A DNA stretch of 64,000 bases from Lepidurus packardi (Eukaryota > Arthropoda > Branchiopoda > Notostraca > Triopsidae): positions 4,298,565-4,362,564 of the forward strand of contig JAKZAN010000001.1 in assembly GCA_023053545.1 (NCBI GenBank), in the 5' to 3' direction. The translations under genes and the position numbers were made by a program. Each line of letters opens with the position of its first letter. The stretch's first letter is position 1. Below the pieces are notes generated by a model. It saw nothing but the letters and a program-made list of their open reading frames with translations, was not told the origin of the DNA and made no database searches. This document shows positions 9,798 to 20,361 of this stretch, in pieces.

Positions 9798-12700
9798 TCA
9801 ATGGTCGAGGTATCTTCGGTTCGGCACTCGTCTACGGCCTCGACTGCTGGTGAAATTTTTAGTCAGGAAACCATCTTCAGACGTACCACTTTCTGAATCC
9901 AAATTGGCTTCACCACACGGGACTTCGTCTGGGCTTCGGGGCTTCACTGTTGCCATCGGTCGTATTCCATCCGGTACGCGACGTAAGTTAGATCCATGCA
10001 CCAACTTACGGACACGCCCTCGCTGAATGACAAAATCCGGGGGCAAGCAACGGATAATCCGGAACGGGCCCACCGCCCTAGGAGCCAATTTAGACAGCAA
10101 CCCTCGTTTGGGTTGAAACACTTTATAAAATACCTCGTCCCCCAACCGGAAATTGTTCCGATCCCCATCTACATCTTTACAGGTCAAAGAATGAACAGAA
10201 CCTAAAGCTAACCCTCTGGCCTCTGACAACCCCTTACCTAACTCCTTTACATAATCATCATATGAACTCTGTTCCTCGACCTCAGAAGAGTCGTCTAGTA
10301 ACTCAGAGATTAAGGGGACCCTTGCCTGTCTCCCAAACACTAACTCAAAGGGACTGTAACCTGTAACAGCATGCTCTGCGGTCCTATACGCTAATACAAC
10401 TACATCCAACCACTTGTCCCAATCCTTCTGGTTGGTGGCCACATAATGGGTTAACATTTCACAAAGAGTGCGATTAAACCTTTCAGTTTGTCCGTTACAC
10501 GCAGGGTGATATGGCGTAGTGCGCAATTTCTTGATCCCTAACCTTGCACACAAACATCTTATCAAGTGAGACTCAAAATTTGTCCCTTGGTCGGTGAGAA
10601 TCGACTTGGGGATTCCGAAACGACAAATAAAGTTGACTAAACAATTACAGACACTCTCCGCGGTCTGATCAGACAGCGCATAAACCTCCACCCATTTCGT
10701 GAACAAATCAGAAACGACCAAGACATATTTATTTCCTGAACTAGCCCTTGTCAACGACAGAATGTCCATTGAGATTTGAGAAAACGGCTCGCCAATGACA
10801 GGCACGAATTTTAACGGCTGACGGTGTGGGCGAGAATCAATCTTCGTTGATAAACAACTAGGACACTGCCGACAATACTCCCTAACCTGCTTCTTAAGGT
10901 TATACCAATAATACATAGGAGTGACACGCGAAAGCGTCTTGCGAACCCCTAAATGCCCTGCGGTTGGAGCTTCATGAGCCAACCGCAACACTTCATTGCG
11001 CAACAATGGTGGAACCACTTGCTGAAAACCTTGCGACCCGCTTCCGTCAGTACTACGATAAATCCTGATACCATCAGTGGTATAATCAGCTGAATCTCCG
11101 AGATAAAAACGAACCTCGTCAGACAGATCGTCAGGAATGGGCATATTACCCTCAGCACTAGATCGCAAATACTTGATAAACCATTCATAACTAGTGTTTT
11201 GCTCGTCGGGAACGCTCAACTTACGACATTGACGAGACAGAGCATCAGCATGAGGAATATCTTTACCCGGACGGTGCCGGACCTCGAAACTGTATTGACC
11301 TAACCACAATACCCATCTAGCCAGTCGAGGAGATCTATCCCCCAACGAACGCCAAAACTTCAACGCCTGGTGGTCGGTTATTATGGTGAATGGACGACAG
11401 AGCAAATAATGTCGGTATTTTTCGATACCATTCAACAGAGCCAAAAACTCTTGCTCCGTCGTGGAATAATTCACCTCCGCGGGTTTCCACAAACCTGACG
11501 CATACGAAACAGCATAATCCAAACCCTCGTCGTCTTCTTGCGACAACACTGCGCCCCAACCCACCCTACTGGCGTCAGTTGTCAGAATAAGCGGCCTACC
11601 CAGGTCAATGTTACGTAAAACGGGCTCGGAGCAAAGTTTATTCTTTAGCTGGCCAAAAGCTAAACCACACTCATCACTCCACACAAACGGTACTTCTTTA
11701 CGAGTTAACCGAACAATGGGTGCTACAATCCGCGCGAAATCTGGTACAAAATAACGATAATAGCTACACAACCCAATGAACTGCCTAACCTCTCTGACAT
11801 TTTGAGGGACAGGCCATTTCCGGACCTTCTCGGATTTATCTAAGGCTGGTCTAATTTTATCACCTGCGAGAACGTGACCCAAGAACGTAACTTCACGGGT
11901 AAAGAAACTGCACTTTTCAGGGTTCAGTTTTAACCCATGTTCTCTCAACCGGTCTAATACTACCCTCACATCTTCAAGGTGCTTATCGAAACTTGAACTA
12001 AACACCAACACATCATCAAGATAAATTAATGCCATTTGCCACTGAAGACCTGTCAGAACTCGGTTCATCATCCGCTGGAACGTACTTGTGGCGTTGCATA
12101 ATCCAAACGGTAGAACGCGGAACTGGTACAATCCTTCGCTCATAGTAAAAGCAGTAACTTCTTGCGAATCTACGTCCATCGGAACCTGCCAATACCCGCT
12201 TCTCTGATCCAAACTCGTGTACCAACTAGCGGTACCTATTGCACCTAACAAATCATCAATCCTAGGCAAGGGGTAACTATATTTTACGGTCACATTATTG
12301 ACTTTGCGGAAGTCAACACAAAATCGATAAGAGTCATCCTTCTTTTTGACCAATACTATGGGACTAGCCCATGGGGATGTACTTGGCTCGATTATACCGG
12401 AATCAAGCATGTCCCTTATCTGCTCATGCACTACATCTCGCAAATGAACTGGTACTCTATAGGGCACCTGCTTGATCGGATGACCCGACGTCACGATCTT
12501 ATGACTAACCTCCTTCGCGCGACCCACCTCACCGTGGAGAGAAAATACATCTTTGTACTCTTCCAGAAGGGAACGTACCTTACTGGACTGCTGGTCGGAT
12601 AACTCTTTCAGCTGGGGAGGCCAAACGGATGTCTCCTCCCCTGGACCTACATTAGCTCGACTACAAGGTGGTAACACCTCGTCAGTCAACAAGGCAGCTG

Positions 12701-14240
12701 ACACTTCACCAATGACGGAATCTGCCTCTAACCTAAACGGCTGATCTGCCGTGTTGCAAATCAATACGGTAACTACTTCACTGGTGTCGTTAACACAAGC
12801 TCTAGCAACTAGGATTCCTTTGCCTACGAACTCTTTACACGGTTCTATAATTAAAGTTTCTCCTAACTCGACTCTACGCGAACAAAAGGGCAAACGGACT
12901 GAAGCAGATAAAACAGTTTCAGAGTCAGGTGGCAAAACCACGGCTTCTCTGATCTTAACTGAACCTCTGAACGCATCCAACAGTACCTCTTGACCAAGTA
13001 ATCTTAACGTACCTTTACCAAAATCAAGTTGGGCAGAAGTAGCTTTTAGGAAATCCATGCCAAGAATCAACTCATCATGACAGTTCACAATTAATACATT
13101 CAAACTAACTTCTCCCTTCTTACCCCAAGACAAGGCTACTTTGGCTTCGCCCTCTACTTTTAAGGCTAAATCCCTCTTAGCAGTCGTAACCTGACACTGA
13201 CTAGGTCTAATTACCAAGTCTGACAAATGATCGGCTACGTACGAGCTCAACAGGGTGCACTGGCTCCCACTATCTAAGATAGCATTACAAATCACATCAG
13301 CCACTCGGATCTTTAGGACCGGGCACGACTCTACTGCAACTCTACGGGATACTGCACTTTCTTCAGCTACTTGACAATTCTTGCTCAAGTGTCCTACCTT
13401 TTTACATTTCCTACATATGATCTTACAACTTTCCTTCAAATGACCCTTCAACGTACAACTCGAACAAACTACAGGACAATCCCTTACTAAGTGTCCGGAC
13501 TGCTTACAACCATAACATTTCAAACCTGACGCTCCGTCCTTGCTAGGGGGAGATTTCGACTTACCCCCGCTGCTTGTCTTATCCGTAATCGACAACTTAC
13601 GGTTAGACGCGGACTTGATCGGTGTAGATTGGCGGACAACTTCTTTGGACACCCGCATGATGTTCAACTTCTCCACATGGGCAGCAACGGATGTCAGCTG
13701 GGCATTGTAGAAACGGGGCCGCCAATCGGCCGGTAGCCCTTTCACAAATTGCTCAGTGACAAAACGCTCGATGATGTCTTCTGCGACGATGTCGGGGTTA
13801 GCAGCTTTAAACAACCGGCGAAGATCGCTTCCGTATACATGGGCTGACTCCTCCCGCGACAGGGTGCGATTGTAGAATTCCGTCAGCTTCAAACGTTGGG
13901 CTTCTTTGGGTTGAAATACGCGAGACAGCCCCTCCACGAGCTCGGTGAAGGAAGTAGGCGGGGGAGACAAACAGTCTAACACACATTCAGCATCCTCTAC
14001 CATTAACGCTGATAAGATGCGAAACATTTGCCCATCGGTCCAACTGTTAGCTACCGCTACTCGACGAAACCGGGCCATGAACTTGCTGAAATCGCCCTTA
14101 CCATCGAACTCAGGCGCACTGACAACCAACTTCTGCTGCGCCATTTCGACAGCCTCACTCACTCCAATGTCAACTGTCGATAACTCAGCCTCAACTGGGT
14201 CCACTTTTACAGGAACACCGAGAAAACTGGGAGCCGCCAC
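9798..14240 (-). CDS. Gypsy C gag-pol polyprotein, copy 1
   Basis: A single 1480-residue frame fuses gag and pol without a frameshift. Gag comes first; three CCHC knuckles are near residues 242-290 (CYGCKQSGHLVRDC, then CSSC and CRKC types). The aspartic protease has LDSGS (about 325). RT has IYLDDVLVFS (about 740), followed by RNase H with TTDAS. Integrase has an HHCC finger (about 1087-1130) and a DDE core with Asp in MDILSL, Asp in LTDQGTN (about 1216) and Glu in TERFN (about 1252). It would make virus-like particles and integrate cDNA. No disabling change is visible, so this copy looks potentially active. The start is the first ATG after the leader at 14241-14311. Confidence 0.96.
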   Translation of the reverse strand: MAAPSFLGVPVKVDPVEAELSTVDIGVSEAVEMAQQKLVVSAPEFDGKGDFSKFMARFRRVAVANSWTDGQMFRILSALMVEDAECVLDCLSPPPTSFTELVEGLSRVFQPKEAQRLKLTEFYNRTLSREESAHVYGSDLRRLFKAANPDIVAEDIIERFVTEQFVKGLPADWRPRFYNAQLTSVAAHVEKLNIMRVSKEVVRQSTPIKSASNRKLSITDKTSSGGKSKSPPSKDGASGLKCYGCKQSGHLVRDCPVVCSSCTLKGHLKESCKIICRKCKKVGHLSKNCQVAEESAVSRRVAVESCPVLKIRVADVICNAILDSGSQCTLLSSYVADHLSDLVIRPSQCQVTTAKRDLALKVEGEAKVALSWGKKGEVSLNVLIVNCHDELILGMDFLKATSAQLDFGKGTLRLLGQEVLLDAFRGSVKIREAVVLPPDSETVLSASVRLPFCSRRVELGETLIIEPCKEFVGKGILVARACVNDTSEVVTVLICNTADQPFRLEADSVIGEVSAALLTDEVLPPCSRANVGPGEETSVWPPQLKELSDQQSSKVRSLLEEYKDVFSLHGEVGRAKEVSHKIVTSGHPIKQVPYRVPVHLRDVVHEQIRDMLDSGIIEPSTSPWASPIVLVKKKDDSYRFCVDFRKVNNVTVKYSYPLPRIDDLLGAIGTASWYTSLDQRSGYWQVPMDVDSQEVTAFTMSEGLYQFRVLPFGLCNATSTFQRMMNRVLTGLQWQMALIYLDDVLVFSSSFDKHLEDVRVVLDRLREHGLKLNPEKCSFFTREVTFLGHVLAGDKIRPALDKSEKVRKWPVPQNVREVRQFIGLCSYYRYFVPDFARIVAPIVRLTRKEVPFVWSDECGLAFGQLKNKLCSEPVLRNIDLGRPLILTTDASRVGWGAVLSQEDDEGLDYAVSYASGLWKPAEVNYSTTEQEFLALLNGIEKYRHYLLCRPFTIITDHQALKFWRSLGDRSPRLARWVLWLGQYSFEVRHRPGKDIPHADALSRQCRKLSVPDEQNTSYEWFIKYLRSSAEGNMPIPDDLSDEVRFYLGDSADYTTDGIRIYRSTDGSGSQGFQQVVPPLLRNEVLRLAHEAPTAGHLGVRKTLSRVTPMYYWYNLKKQVREYCRQCPSCLSTKIDSRPHRQPLKFVPVIGEPFSQISMDILSLTRASSGNKYVLVVSDLFTKWVEVYALSDQTAESVCNCLVNFICRFGIPKSILTDQGTNFESHLIRCLCARLGIKKLRTTPYHPACNGQTERFNRTLCEMLTHYVATNQKDWDKWLDVVVLAYRTAEHAVTGYSPFELVFGRQARVPLISELLDDSSEVEEQSSYDDYVKELGKGLSEARGLALGSVHSLTCKDVDGDRNNFRLGDEVFYKVFQPKRGLLSKLAPRAVGPFRIIRCLPPDFVIQRGRVRKLVHGSNLRRVPDGIRPMATVKPRSPDEVPCGEANLDSESGTSEDGFLTKNFTSSRGRRRVPNRRYLDH

Positions 14241-14296
14241 TGTTCTTTCACTTTAATGTACTAAAACCAAAACCAAAACCGGATTGAATAAATTCG

Positions 14297-14311
14297 TATC
14301 CCACCGCTGAC
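14297..14311 (-). other. Gypsy C primer-binding-site candidate, copy 1
   Basis: On the minus strand, directly after LTR2, the sequence reads GTCAGCGGTGGGATACGAA. This resembles the reverse complement of a tRNA acceptor/T-arm, but lacks the TGG that pairs with the terminal CCA. The primer tRNA is not certain (a Leu-type tRNA is a guess). Confidence 0.5.
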
Positions 14312-14703
14312 TGTTGAGTTTCTTACTTTTATTAAACTCAACAACTTAACAAGGTAGACGTAGGCAGGCGGTTTTTAATAGTTTTATTTAGTAATGAAGA
14401 AAGTAGAGAAACAGCACACTTATACTCACAGACCAAAAACACTGTCATGACAGAACCCAAGTGTTTCGTCTCAGTCGGAATACAGCACATAATAACAACT
14501 GCGGGTAGACTCCCTTGGTCGCGACCCAGGCTTCACCTTTTATACCCGCGTCGTGTGCCACTTGTACTTATACCCTCGGTTTTCCACCGACGTGGACTTA
14601 CATAGTTCTCCTGAAGGACAACACAACTTCTAAACCCCTATCAGAAGAACTTGTCCACATCGGAGGAAAGCCAGGGGTATCGCCACGTGTGGGGATCTCA
14701 ACA
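14312..14703 (-). repeat. Gypsy C LTR2 (shared central LTR)
   Basis: 392 bp, same as LTR1 in length and appearance. It serves as 5' LTR for body 1 and 3' LTR for body 2. Confidence 0.92.
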
Positions 14704-14781
14704 TCCTCCACCTCTATTTCACACCCCATAAACAAAAGAAAACACGAACATACACACACAACTGGAGCTGGGGGGGAGGGT

Positions 14782-17700
14782 TCAATGGTCGAGGTATCTT
14801 CGGTTCGGCACTCGTCTACGGCCTCGACTGCTGGTGAAATTTTTAGTCAGGAAACCATCTTCAGACGTACCACTTTCTGAATCCAAATTGGCTTCACCAC
14901 ACGGGACTTCGTCTGGGCTTCGGGGCTTCACTGTTGCCATCGGTCGTATTCCATCCGGTACGCGACGTAAGTTAGATCCATGCACCAACTTACGGACACG
15001 CCCTCGCTGAATGACAAAATCCGGGGGCAAGCAACGGATAATCCGGAACGGGCCCACCGCCCTAGGAGCCAATTTAGACAGCAACCCTCGTTTGGGTTGA
15101 AACACTTTATAAAATACCTCGTCCCCCAACCGGAAATTGTTCCGATCCCCATCTACATCTTTACAGGTCAAAGAATGAACAGAACCTAAAGCTAACCCTC
15201 TGGCCTCTGACAACCCCTTACCTAACTCCTTTACATAATCATCATATGAACTCTGTTCCTCGACCTCAGAAGAGTCGTCTAGTAACTCAGAGATTAAGGG
15301 GACCCTTGCCTGTCTCCCAAACACTAACTCAAAGGGACTGTAACCTGTAACAGCATGCTCTGCGGTCCTATACGCTAATACAACTACATCCAACCACTTG
15401 TCCCAATCCTTCTGGTTGGTGGCCACATAATGGGTTAACATTTCACAAAGAGTGCGATTAAACCTTTCAGTTTGTCCGTTACACGCAGGGTGATATGGCG
15501 TAGTGCGCAATTTCTTGATCCCTAACCTTGCACACAAACATCTTATCAAGTGAGACTCAAAATTTGTCCCTTGGTCGGTGAGAATCGACTTGGGGATTCC
15601 GAAACGACAAATAAAGTTGACTAAACAATTACAGACACTCTCCGCGGTCTGATCAGACAGCGCATAAACCTCCACCCATTTCGTGAACAAATCAGAAACG
15701 ACCAAGACATATTTATTTCCTGAACTAGCCCTTGTCAACGACAGAATGTCCATTGAGATTTGAGAAAACGGCTCGCCAATGACAGGCACGAATTTTAACG
15801 GCTGACGGTGTGGGCGAGAATCAATCTTCGTTGATAAACAACTAGGACACTGCCGACAATACTCCCTAACCTGCTTCTTAAGGTTATACCAATAATACAT
15901 AGGAGTGACACGCGAAAGCGTCTTGCGAACCCCTAAATGCCCTGCGGTTGGAGCTTCATGAGCCAACCGCAACACTTCATTGCGCAACAATGGTGGAACC
16001 ACTTGCTGAAAACCTTGCGACCCGCTTCCGTCAGTACTACGATAAATCCTGATACCATCAGTGGTATAATCAGCTGAATCTCCGAGATAAAAACGAACCT
16101 CGTCAGACAGATCGTCAGGAATGGGCATATTACCCTCAGCACTAGATCGCAAATACTTGATAAACCATTCATAACTAGTGTTTTGCTCGTCGGGAACGCT
16201 CAACTTACGACATTGACGAGACAGAGCATCAGCATGAGGAATATCTTTACCCGGACGGTGCCGGACCTCGAAACTGTATTGACCTAACCACAATACCCAT
16301 CTAGCCAGTCGAGGAGATCTATCCCCCAACGAACGCCAAAACTTCAACGCCTGGTGGTCGGTTATTATGGTGAATGGACGACAGAGCAAATAATGTCGGT
16401 ATTTTTCGATACCATTCAACAGAGCCAAAAACTCTTGCTCCGTCGTGGAATAATTCACCTCCGCGGGTTTCCACAAACCTGACGCATACGAAACAGCATA
16501 ATCCAAACCCTCGTCGTCTTCTTGCGACAACACTGCGCCCCAACCCACCCTACTGGCGTCAGTTGTCAGAATAAGCGGCCTACCCAGGTCAATGTTACGT
16601 AAAACGGGCTCGGAGCAAAGTTTATTCTTTAGCTGGCCAAAAGCTAAACCACACTCATCACTCCACACAAACGGTACTTCTTTACGAGTTAACCGAACAA
16701 TGGGTGCTACAATCCGCGCGAAATCTGGTACAAAATAACGATAATAGCTACACAACCCAATGAACTGCCTAACCTCTCTGACATTTTGAGGGACAGGCCA
16801 TTTCCGGACCTTCTCGGATTTATCTAAGGCTGGTCTAATTTTATCACCTGCGAGAACGTGACCCAAGAACGTAACTTCACGGGTAAAGAAACTGCACTTT
16901 TCAGGGTTCAGTTTTAACCCATGTTCTCTCAACCGGTCTAATACTACCCTCACATCTTCAAGGTGCTTATCGAAACTTGAACTAAACACCAACACATCAT
17001 CAAGATAAATTAATGCCATTTGCCACTGAAGACCTGTCAGAACTCGGTTCATCATCCGCTGGAACGTACTTGTGGCGTTGCATAATCCAAACGGTAGAAC
17101 GCGGAACTGGTACAATCCTTCGCTCATAGTAAAAGCAGTAACTTCTTGCGAATCTACGTCCATCGGAACCTGCCAATACCCGCTTCTCTGATCCAAACTC
17201 GTGTACCAACTAGCGGTACCTATTGCACCTAACAAATCATCAATCCTAGGCAAGGGGTAACTATATTTTACGGTCACATTATTGACTTTGCGGAAGTCAA
17301 CACAAAATCGATAAGAGTCATCCTTCTTTTTGACCAATACTATGGGACTAGCCCATGGGGATGTACTTGGCTCGATTATACCGGAATCAAGCATGTCCCT
17401 TATCTGCTCATGCACTACATCTCGCAAATGAACTGGTACTCTATAGGGCACCTGCTTGATCGGATGACCCGACGTCACGATCTTATGACTAACCTCCTTC
17501 GCGCGACCCACCTCACCGTGGAGAGAAAATACATCTTTGTACTCTTCCAGAAGGGAACGTACCTTACTGGACTGCTGGTCGGATAACTCTTTCAGCTGGG
17601 GAGGCCAAACGGATGTCTCCTCCCCTGGACCTACATTAGCTCGACTACAAGGTGGTAACACCTCGTCAGTCAACAAGGCAGCTGACACTTCACCAATGAC

Positions 17701-19224
17701 GGAATCTGCCTCTAACCTAAACGGCTGATCTGCCGTGTTGCAAATCAATACGGTAACTACTTCACTGGTGTCGTTAACACAAGCTCTAGCAACTAGGATT
17801 CCTTTGCCTACGAACTCTTTACACGGTTCTATAATTAAAGTTTCTCCTAACTCGACTCTACGCGAACAAAAGGGCAAACGGACTGAAGCAGATAAAACAG
17901 TTTCAGAGTCAGGTGGCAAAACCACGGCTTCTCTGATCTTAACTGAACCTCTGAACGCATCCAACAGTACCTCTTGACCAAGTAATCTTAACGTACCTTT
18001 ACCAAAATCAAGTTGGGCAGAAGTAGCTTTTAGGAAATCCATGCCAAGAATCAACTCATCATGACAGTTCACAATTAATACATTCAAACTAACTTCTCCC
18101 TTCTTACCCCAAGACAAGGCTACTTTGGCTTCGCCCTCTACTTTTAAGGCTAAATCCCTCTTAGCAGTCGTAACCTGACACTGACTAGGTCTAATTACCA
18201 AGTCTGACAAATGATCGGCTACGTACGAGCTCAACAGGGTGCACTGGCTCCCACTATCTAAGATAGCATTACAAATCACATCAGCCACTCGGATCTTTAG
18301 GACCGGGCACGACTCTACTGCAACTCTACGGGATACTGCACTTTCTTCAGCTACTTGACAATTCTTGCTCAAGTGTCCTACCTTTTTACATTTCCTACAT
18401 ATGATCTTACAACTTTCCTTCAAATGACCCTTCAACGTACAACTCGAACAAACTACAGGACAATCCCTTACTAAGTGTCCGGACTGCTTACAACCATAAC
18501 ATTTCAAACCTGACGCTCCGTCCTTGCTAGGGGGAGATTTCGACTTACCCCCGCTGCTTGTCTTATCCGTAATCGACAACTTACGGTTAGACGCGGACTT
18601 GATCGGTGTAGATTGGCGGACAACTTCTTTGGACACCCGCATGATGTTCAACTTCTCCACATGGGCAGCAACGGATGTCAGCTGGGCATTGTAGAAACGG
18701 GGCCGCCAATCGGCCGGTAGCCCTTTCACAAATTGCTCAGTGACAAAACGCTCGATGATGTCTTCTGCGACGATGTCGGGGTTAGCAGCTTTAAACAACC
18801 GGCGAAGATCGCTTCCGTATACATGGGCTGACTCCTCCCGCGACAGGGTGCGATTGTAGAATTCCGTCAGCTTCAAACGTTGGGCTTCTTTGGGTTGAAA
18901 TACGCGAGACAGCCCCTCCACGAGCTCGGTGAAGGAAGTAGGCGGGGGAGACAAACAGTCTAACACACATTCAGCATCCTCTACCATTAACGCTGATAAG
19001 ATGCGAAACATTTGCCCATCGGTCCAACTGTTAGCTACCGCTACTCGACGAAACCGGGCCATGAACTTGCTGAAATCGCCCTTACCATCGAACTCAGGCG
19101 CACTGACAACCAACTTCTGCTGCGCCATTTCGACAGCCTCACTCACTCCAATGTCAACTGTCGATAACTCAGCCTCAACTGGGTCCACTTTTACAGGAAC
19201 ACCGAGAAAACTGGGAGCCGCCAC
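14782..19224 (-). CDS. Gypsy C gag-pol polyprotein, copy 2
   Basis: The second 1480-residue gag-pol frame has the same residues, motifs and order as copy 1 exactly 4984 bp away: three CCHC knuckles, LDSGS protease, YLDD RT, RNase H, HHCC/DDE integrase. I could find no difference, which implies very recent duplication, gene conversion or an assembly repeat. Confidence 0.96.
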   Translation of the reverse strand: MAAPSFLGVPVKVDPVEAELSTVDIGVSEAVEMAQQKLVVSAPEFDGKGDFSKFMARFRRVAVANSWTDGQMFRILSALMVEDAECVLDCLSPPPTSFTELVEGLSRVFQPKEAQRLKLTEFYNRTLSREESAHVYGSDLRRLFKAANPDIVAEDIIERFVTEQFVKGLPADWRPRFYNAQLTSVAAHVEKLNIMRVSKEVVRQSTPIKSASNRKLSITDKTSSGGKSKSPPSKDGASGLKCYGCKQSGHLVRDCPVVCSSCTLKGHLKESCKIICRKCKKVGHLSKNCQVAEESAVSRRVAVESCPVLKIRVADVICNAILDSGSQCTLLSSYVADHLSDLVIRPSQCQVTTAKRDLALKVEGEAKVALSWGKKGEVSLNVLIVNCHDELILGMDFLKATSAQLDFGKGTLRLLGQEVLLDAFRGSVKIREAVVLPPDSETVLSASVRLPFCSRRVELGETLIIEPCKEFVGKGILVARACVNDTSEVVTVLICNTADQPFRLEADSVIGEVSAALLTDEVLPPCSRANVGPGEETSVWPPQLKELSDQQSSKVRSLLEEYKDVFSLHGEVGRAKEVSHKIVTSGHPIKQVPYRVPVHLRDVVHEQIRDMLDSGIIEPSTSPWASPIVLVKKKDDSYRFCVDFRKVNNVTVKYSYPLPRIDDLLGAIGTASWYTSLDQRSGYWQVPMDVDSQEVTAFTMSEGLYQFRVLPFGLCNATSTFQRMMNRVLTGLQWQMALIYLDDVLVFSSSFDKHLEDVRVVLDRLREHGLKLNPEKCSFFTREVTFLGHVLAGDKIRPALDKSEKVRKWPVPQNVREVRQFIGLCSYYRYFVPDFARIVAPIVRLTRKEVPFVWSDECGLAFGQLKNKLCSEPVLRNIDLGRPLILTTDASRVGWGAVLSQEDDEGLDYAVSYASGLWKPAEVNYSTTEQEFLALLNGIEKYRHYLLCRPFTIITDHQALKFWRSLGDRSPRLARWVLWLGQYSFEVRHRPGKDIPHADALSRQCRKLSVPDEQNTSYEWFIKYLRSSAEGNMPIPDDLSDEVRFYLGDSADYTTDGIRIYRSTDGSGSQGFQQVVPPLLRNEVLRLAHEAPTAGHLGVRKTLSRVTPMYYWYNLKKQVREYCRQCPSCLSTKIDSRPHRQPLKFVPVIGEPFSQISMDILSLTRASSGNKYVLVVSDLFTKWVEVYALSDQTAESVCNCLVNFICRFGIPKSILTDQGTNFESHLIRCLCARLGIKKLRTTPYHPACNGQTERFNRTLCEMLTHYVATNQKDWDKWLDVVVLAYRTAEHAVTGYSPFELVFGRQARVPLISELLDDSSEVEEQSSYDDYVKELGKGLSEARGLALGSVHSLTCKDVDGDRNNFRLGDEVFYKVFQPKRGLLSKLAPRAVGPFRIIRCLPPDFVIQRGRVRKLVHGSNLRRVPDGIRPMATVKPRSPDEVPCGEANLDSESGTSEDGFLTKNFTSSRGRRRVPNRRYLDH

Positions 19225-19280
19225 TGTTCTTTCACTTTAATGTACTAAAACCAAAACCAAAACCGGATTGAATAAATTCG

Positions 19281-19295
19281 TATCCCACCGCTGAC
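19281..19295 (-). other. Gypsy C primer-binding-site candidate, copy 2
   Basis: Same sequence and position next to LTR3 as the site at 14297-14311. Confidence 0.5.
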
Positions 19296-19698
19296 TGTTG
19301 AGTTTCTTACTTTTATTAAACTCAACAACTTAACAAGGTAGACGTAGGCAGGCGGTTTTTAATAGTTTTATTTAGTAATGAAGAAAGTAGAGAAACAGCA
19401 CACTTATACTCACAGACCAAAAACACTGTCATGACAGAACCCAAGTGTTTCGTCTCAGTCGGAATACAGCACATAATAACAACTGCGGGTAGACTCCCTT
19501 GGTCGCGACCCAGGCTTCACCTTTTATACCCGCGTCGTGTGCCACTTGTACTTATACCCTCGGTTTTCCACCGACGTGGACTTACATAGTTCTCCTGAAG
19601 GACAACACAACTTCTACACAACTTCTAAACCCCTATCAGAAGAACTTGTCCACATCGGAGGAAAGCCAGGGGTATCGCCACGTGTGGGGATCTCAACA
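19296..19698 (-). repeat. Gypsy C LTR3 (outer 5' LTR)
   Basis: 403 bp. It is 11 bp longer than LTR1 and LTR2 because ACACAACTTCT is duplicated at about 19607-19628. It is followed by the right copy of the TTAG target duplication. Confidence 0.92.
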
Positions 19699-19702
19699 TT
19701 AG

Positions 19703-20361
19703 TATAGAGAGTTTGAAGTTTGTTACCCATCAACCCTTCCTAATGCACTCACAATAGAAAAAACTCCAATCCAATATAGCTATTCTCATGCTCGAGCTAT
19801 CTGTGTGGCTACCACGCGATCTCTCATCAGGTTTTGCATCTGAATTTGTCTTTCCAGCTGTTATTAGTATACATAAAAATATGAATACTTAACTAGAAAT
19901 TAGCCAAGCTTACGTTCACCCGACCCATTTCTATCATGAACTCCTGGTTCTACCCCGTATTCTTTCCCACAGTTGGTGAAACCAGGGAACTCATATTTTT
20001 GGACTATTTATAGGTGTCATACAGGAGTTGTTTTGCCGCCATATTAATCAAGTGTCGCCCAGACACCGGTAAAGAGGGCGTCAACATATCGCATATTCGT
20101 CCAACTCTCTACCGTTGATGCTGTGGACAGCAACCCGAAGGAAGCGGGTTCAGGAACTAATGACGCAATGAACTGGCCACCCCGGAAGTTACGCCAAGTG
20201 ACGCTATAACTTTCATTGTTGTCACTTGTTTTGGTAAGTCTTCTTGCTATCGTTAACCAGGAAGGAGCATTTTGCCTTTTTTTCTCCCAAAGTTTTCGTG
20301 TTTTGTGCCCTCAGTTTTTCAACCTTAGAAGGTTCCTCAATTCATACGGGTTGCCTGGACC
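19703..20361 (+). other. Upstream region and 5' UTR of the decarboxylase gene
   Basis: There is no coding region or recognisable transposon. It should contain the promoter and the non-coding part of exon 1, but I see no convincing TATA box or initiator. An in-frame TAG (about 20325) shows that the ATG at 20362 is the first start in its frame. Confidence 0.45.

Larger units (their letters stand above)
9328..19698 (-). mobile_element. Gypsy C tandem: LTR-body-LTR-body-LTR, minus strand
   Basis: Three LTRs (9328, 14312, 19296) flank two internal bodies, with an exact 4984-bp period. The outer ends carry a 4-bp target duplication, TTAG (9324-9327 and 19699-19702), so the whole array behaves as a single insertion. 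LTR ends are TGTTGAG...CTCAACA. The two bodies look identical, including the 1480-residue frames. LTR3 differs by an 11-bp internal duplication (about 19618). Unequal recombination between LTRs is the simplest origin; an assembly duplication is the alternative. Confidence 0.93.

Noticed and set aside
9531..9896. A plus-strand frame of 121 codons in the gypsy C LTR, repeated at 14515
   Set aside because: It lies antisense across the LTR and the end of gag-pol; no protein features. The same holds for other small frames antisense to gag-pol.
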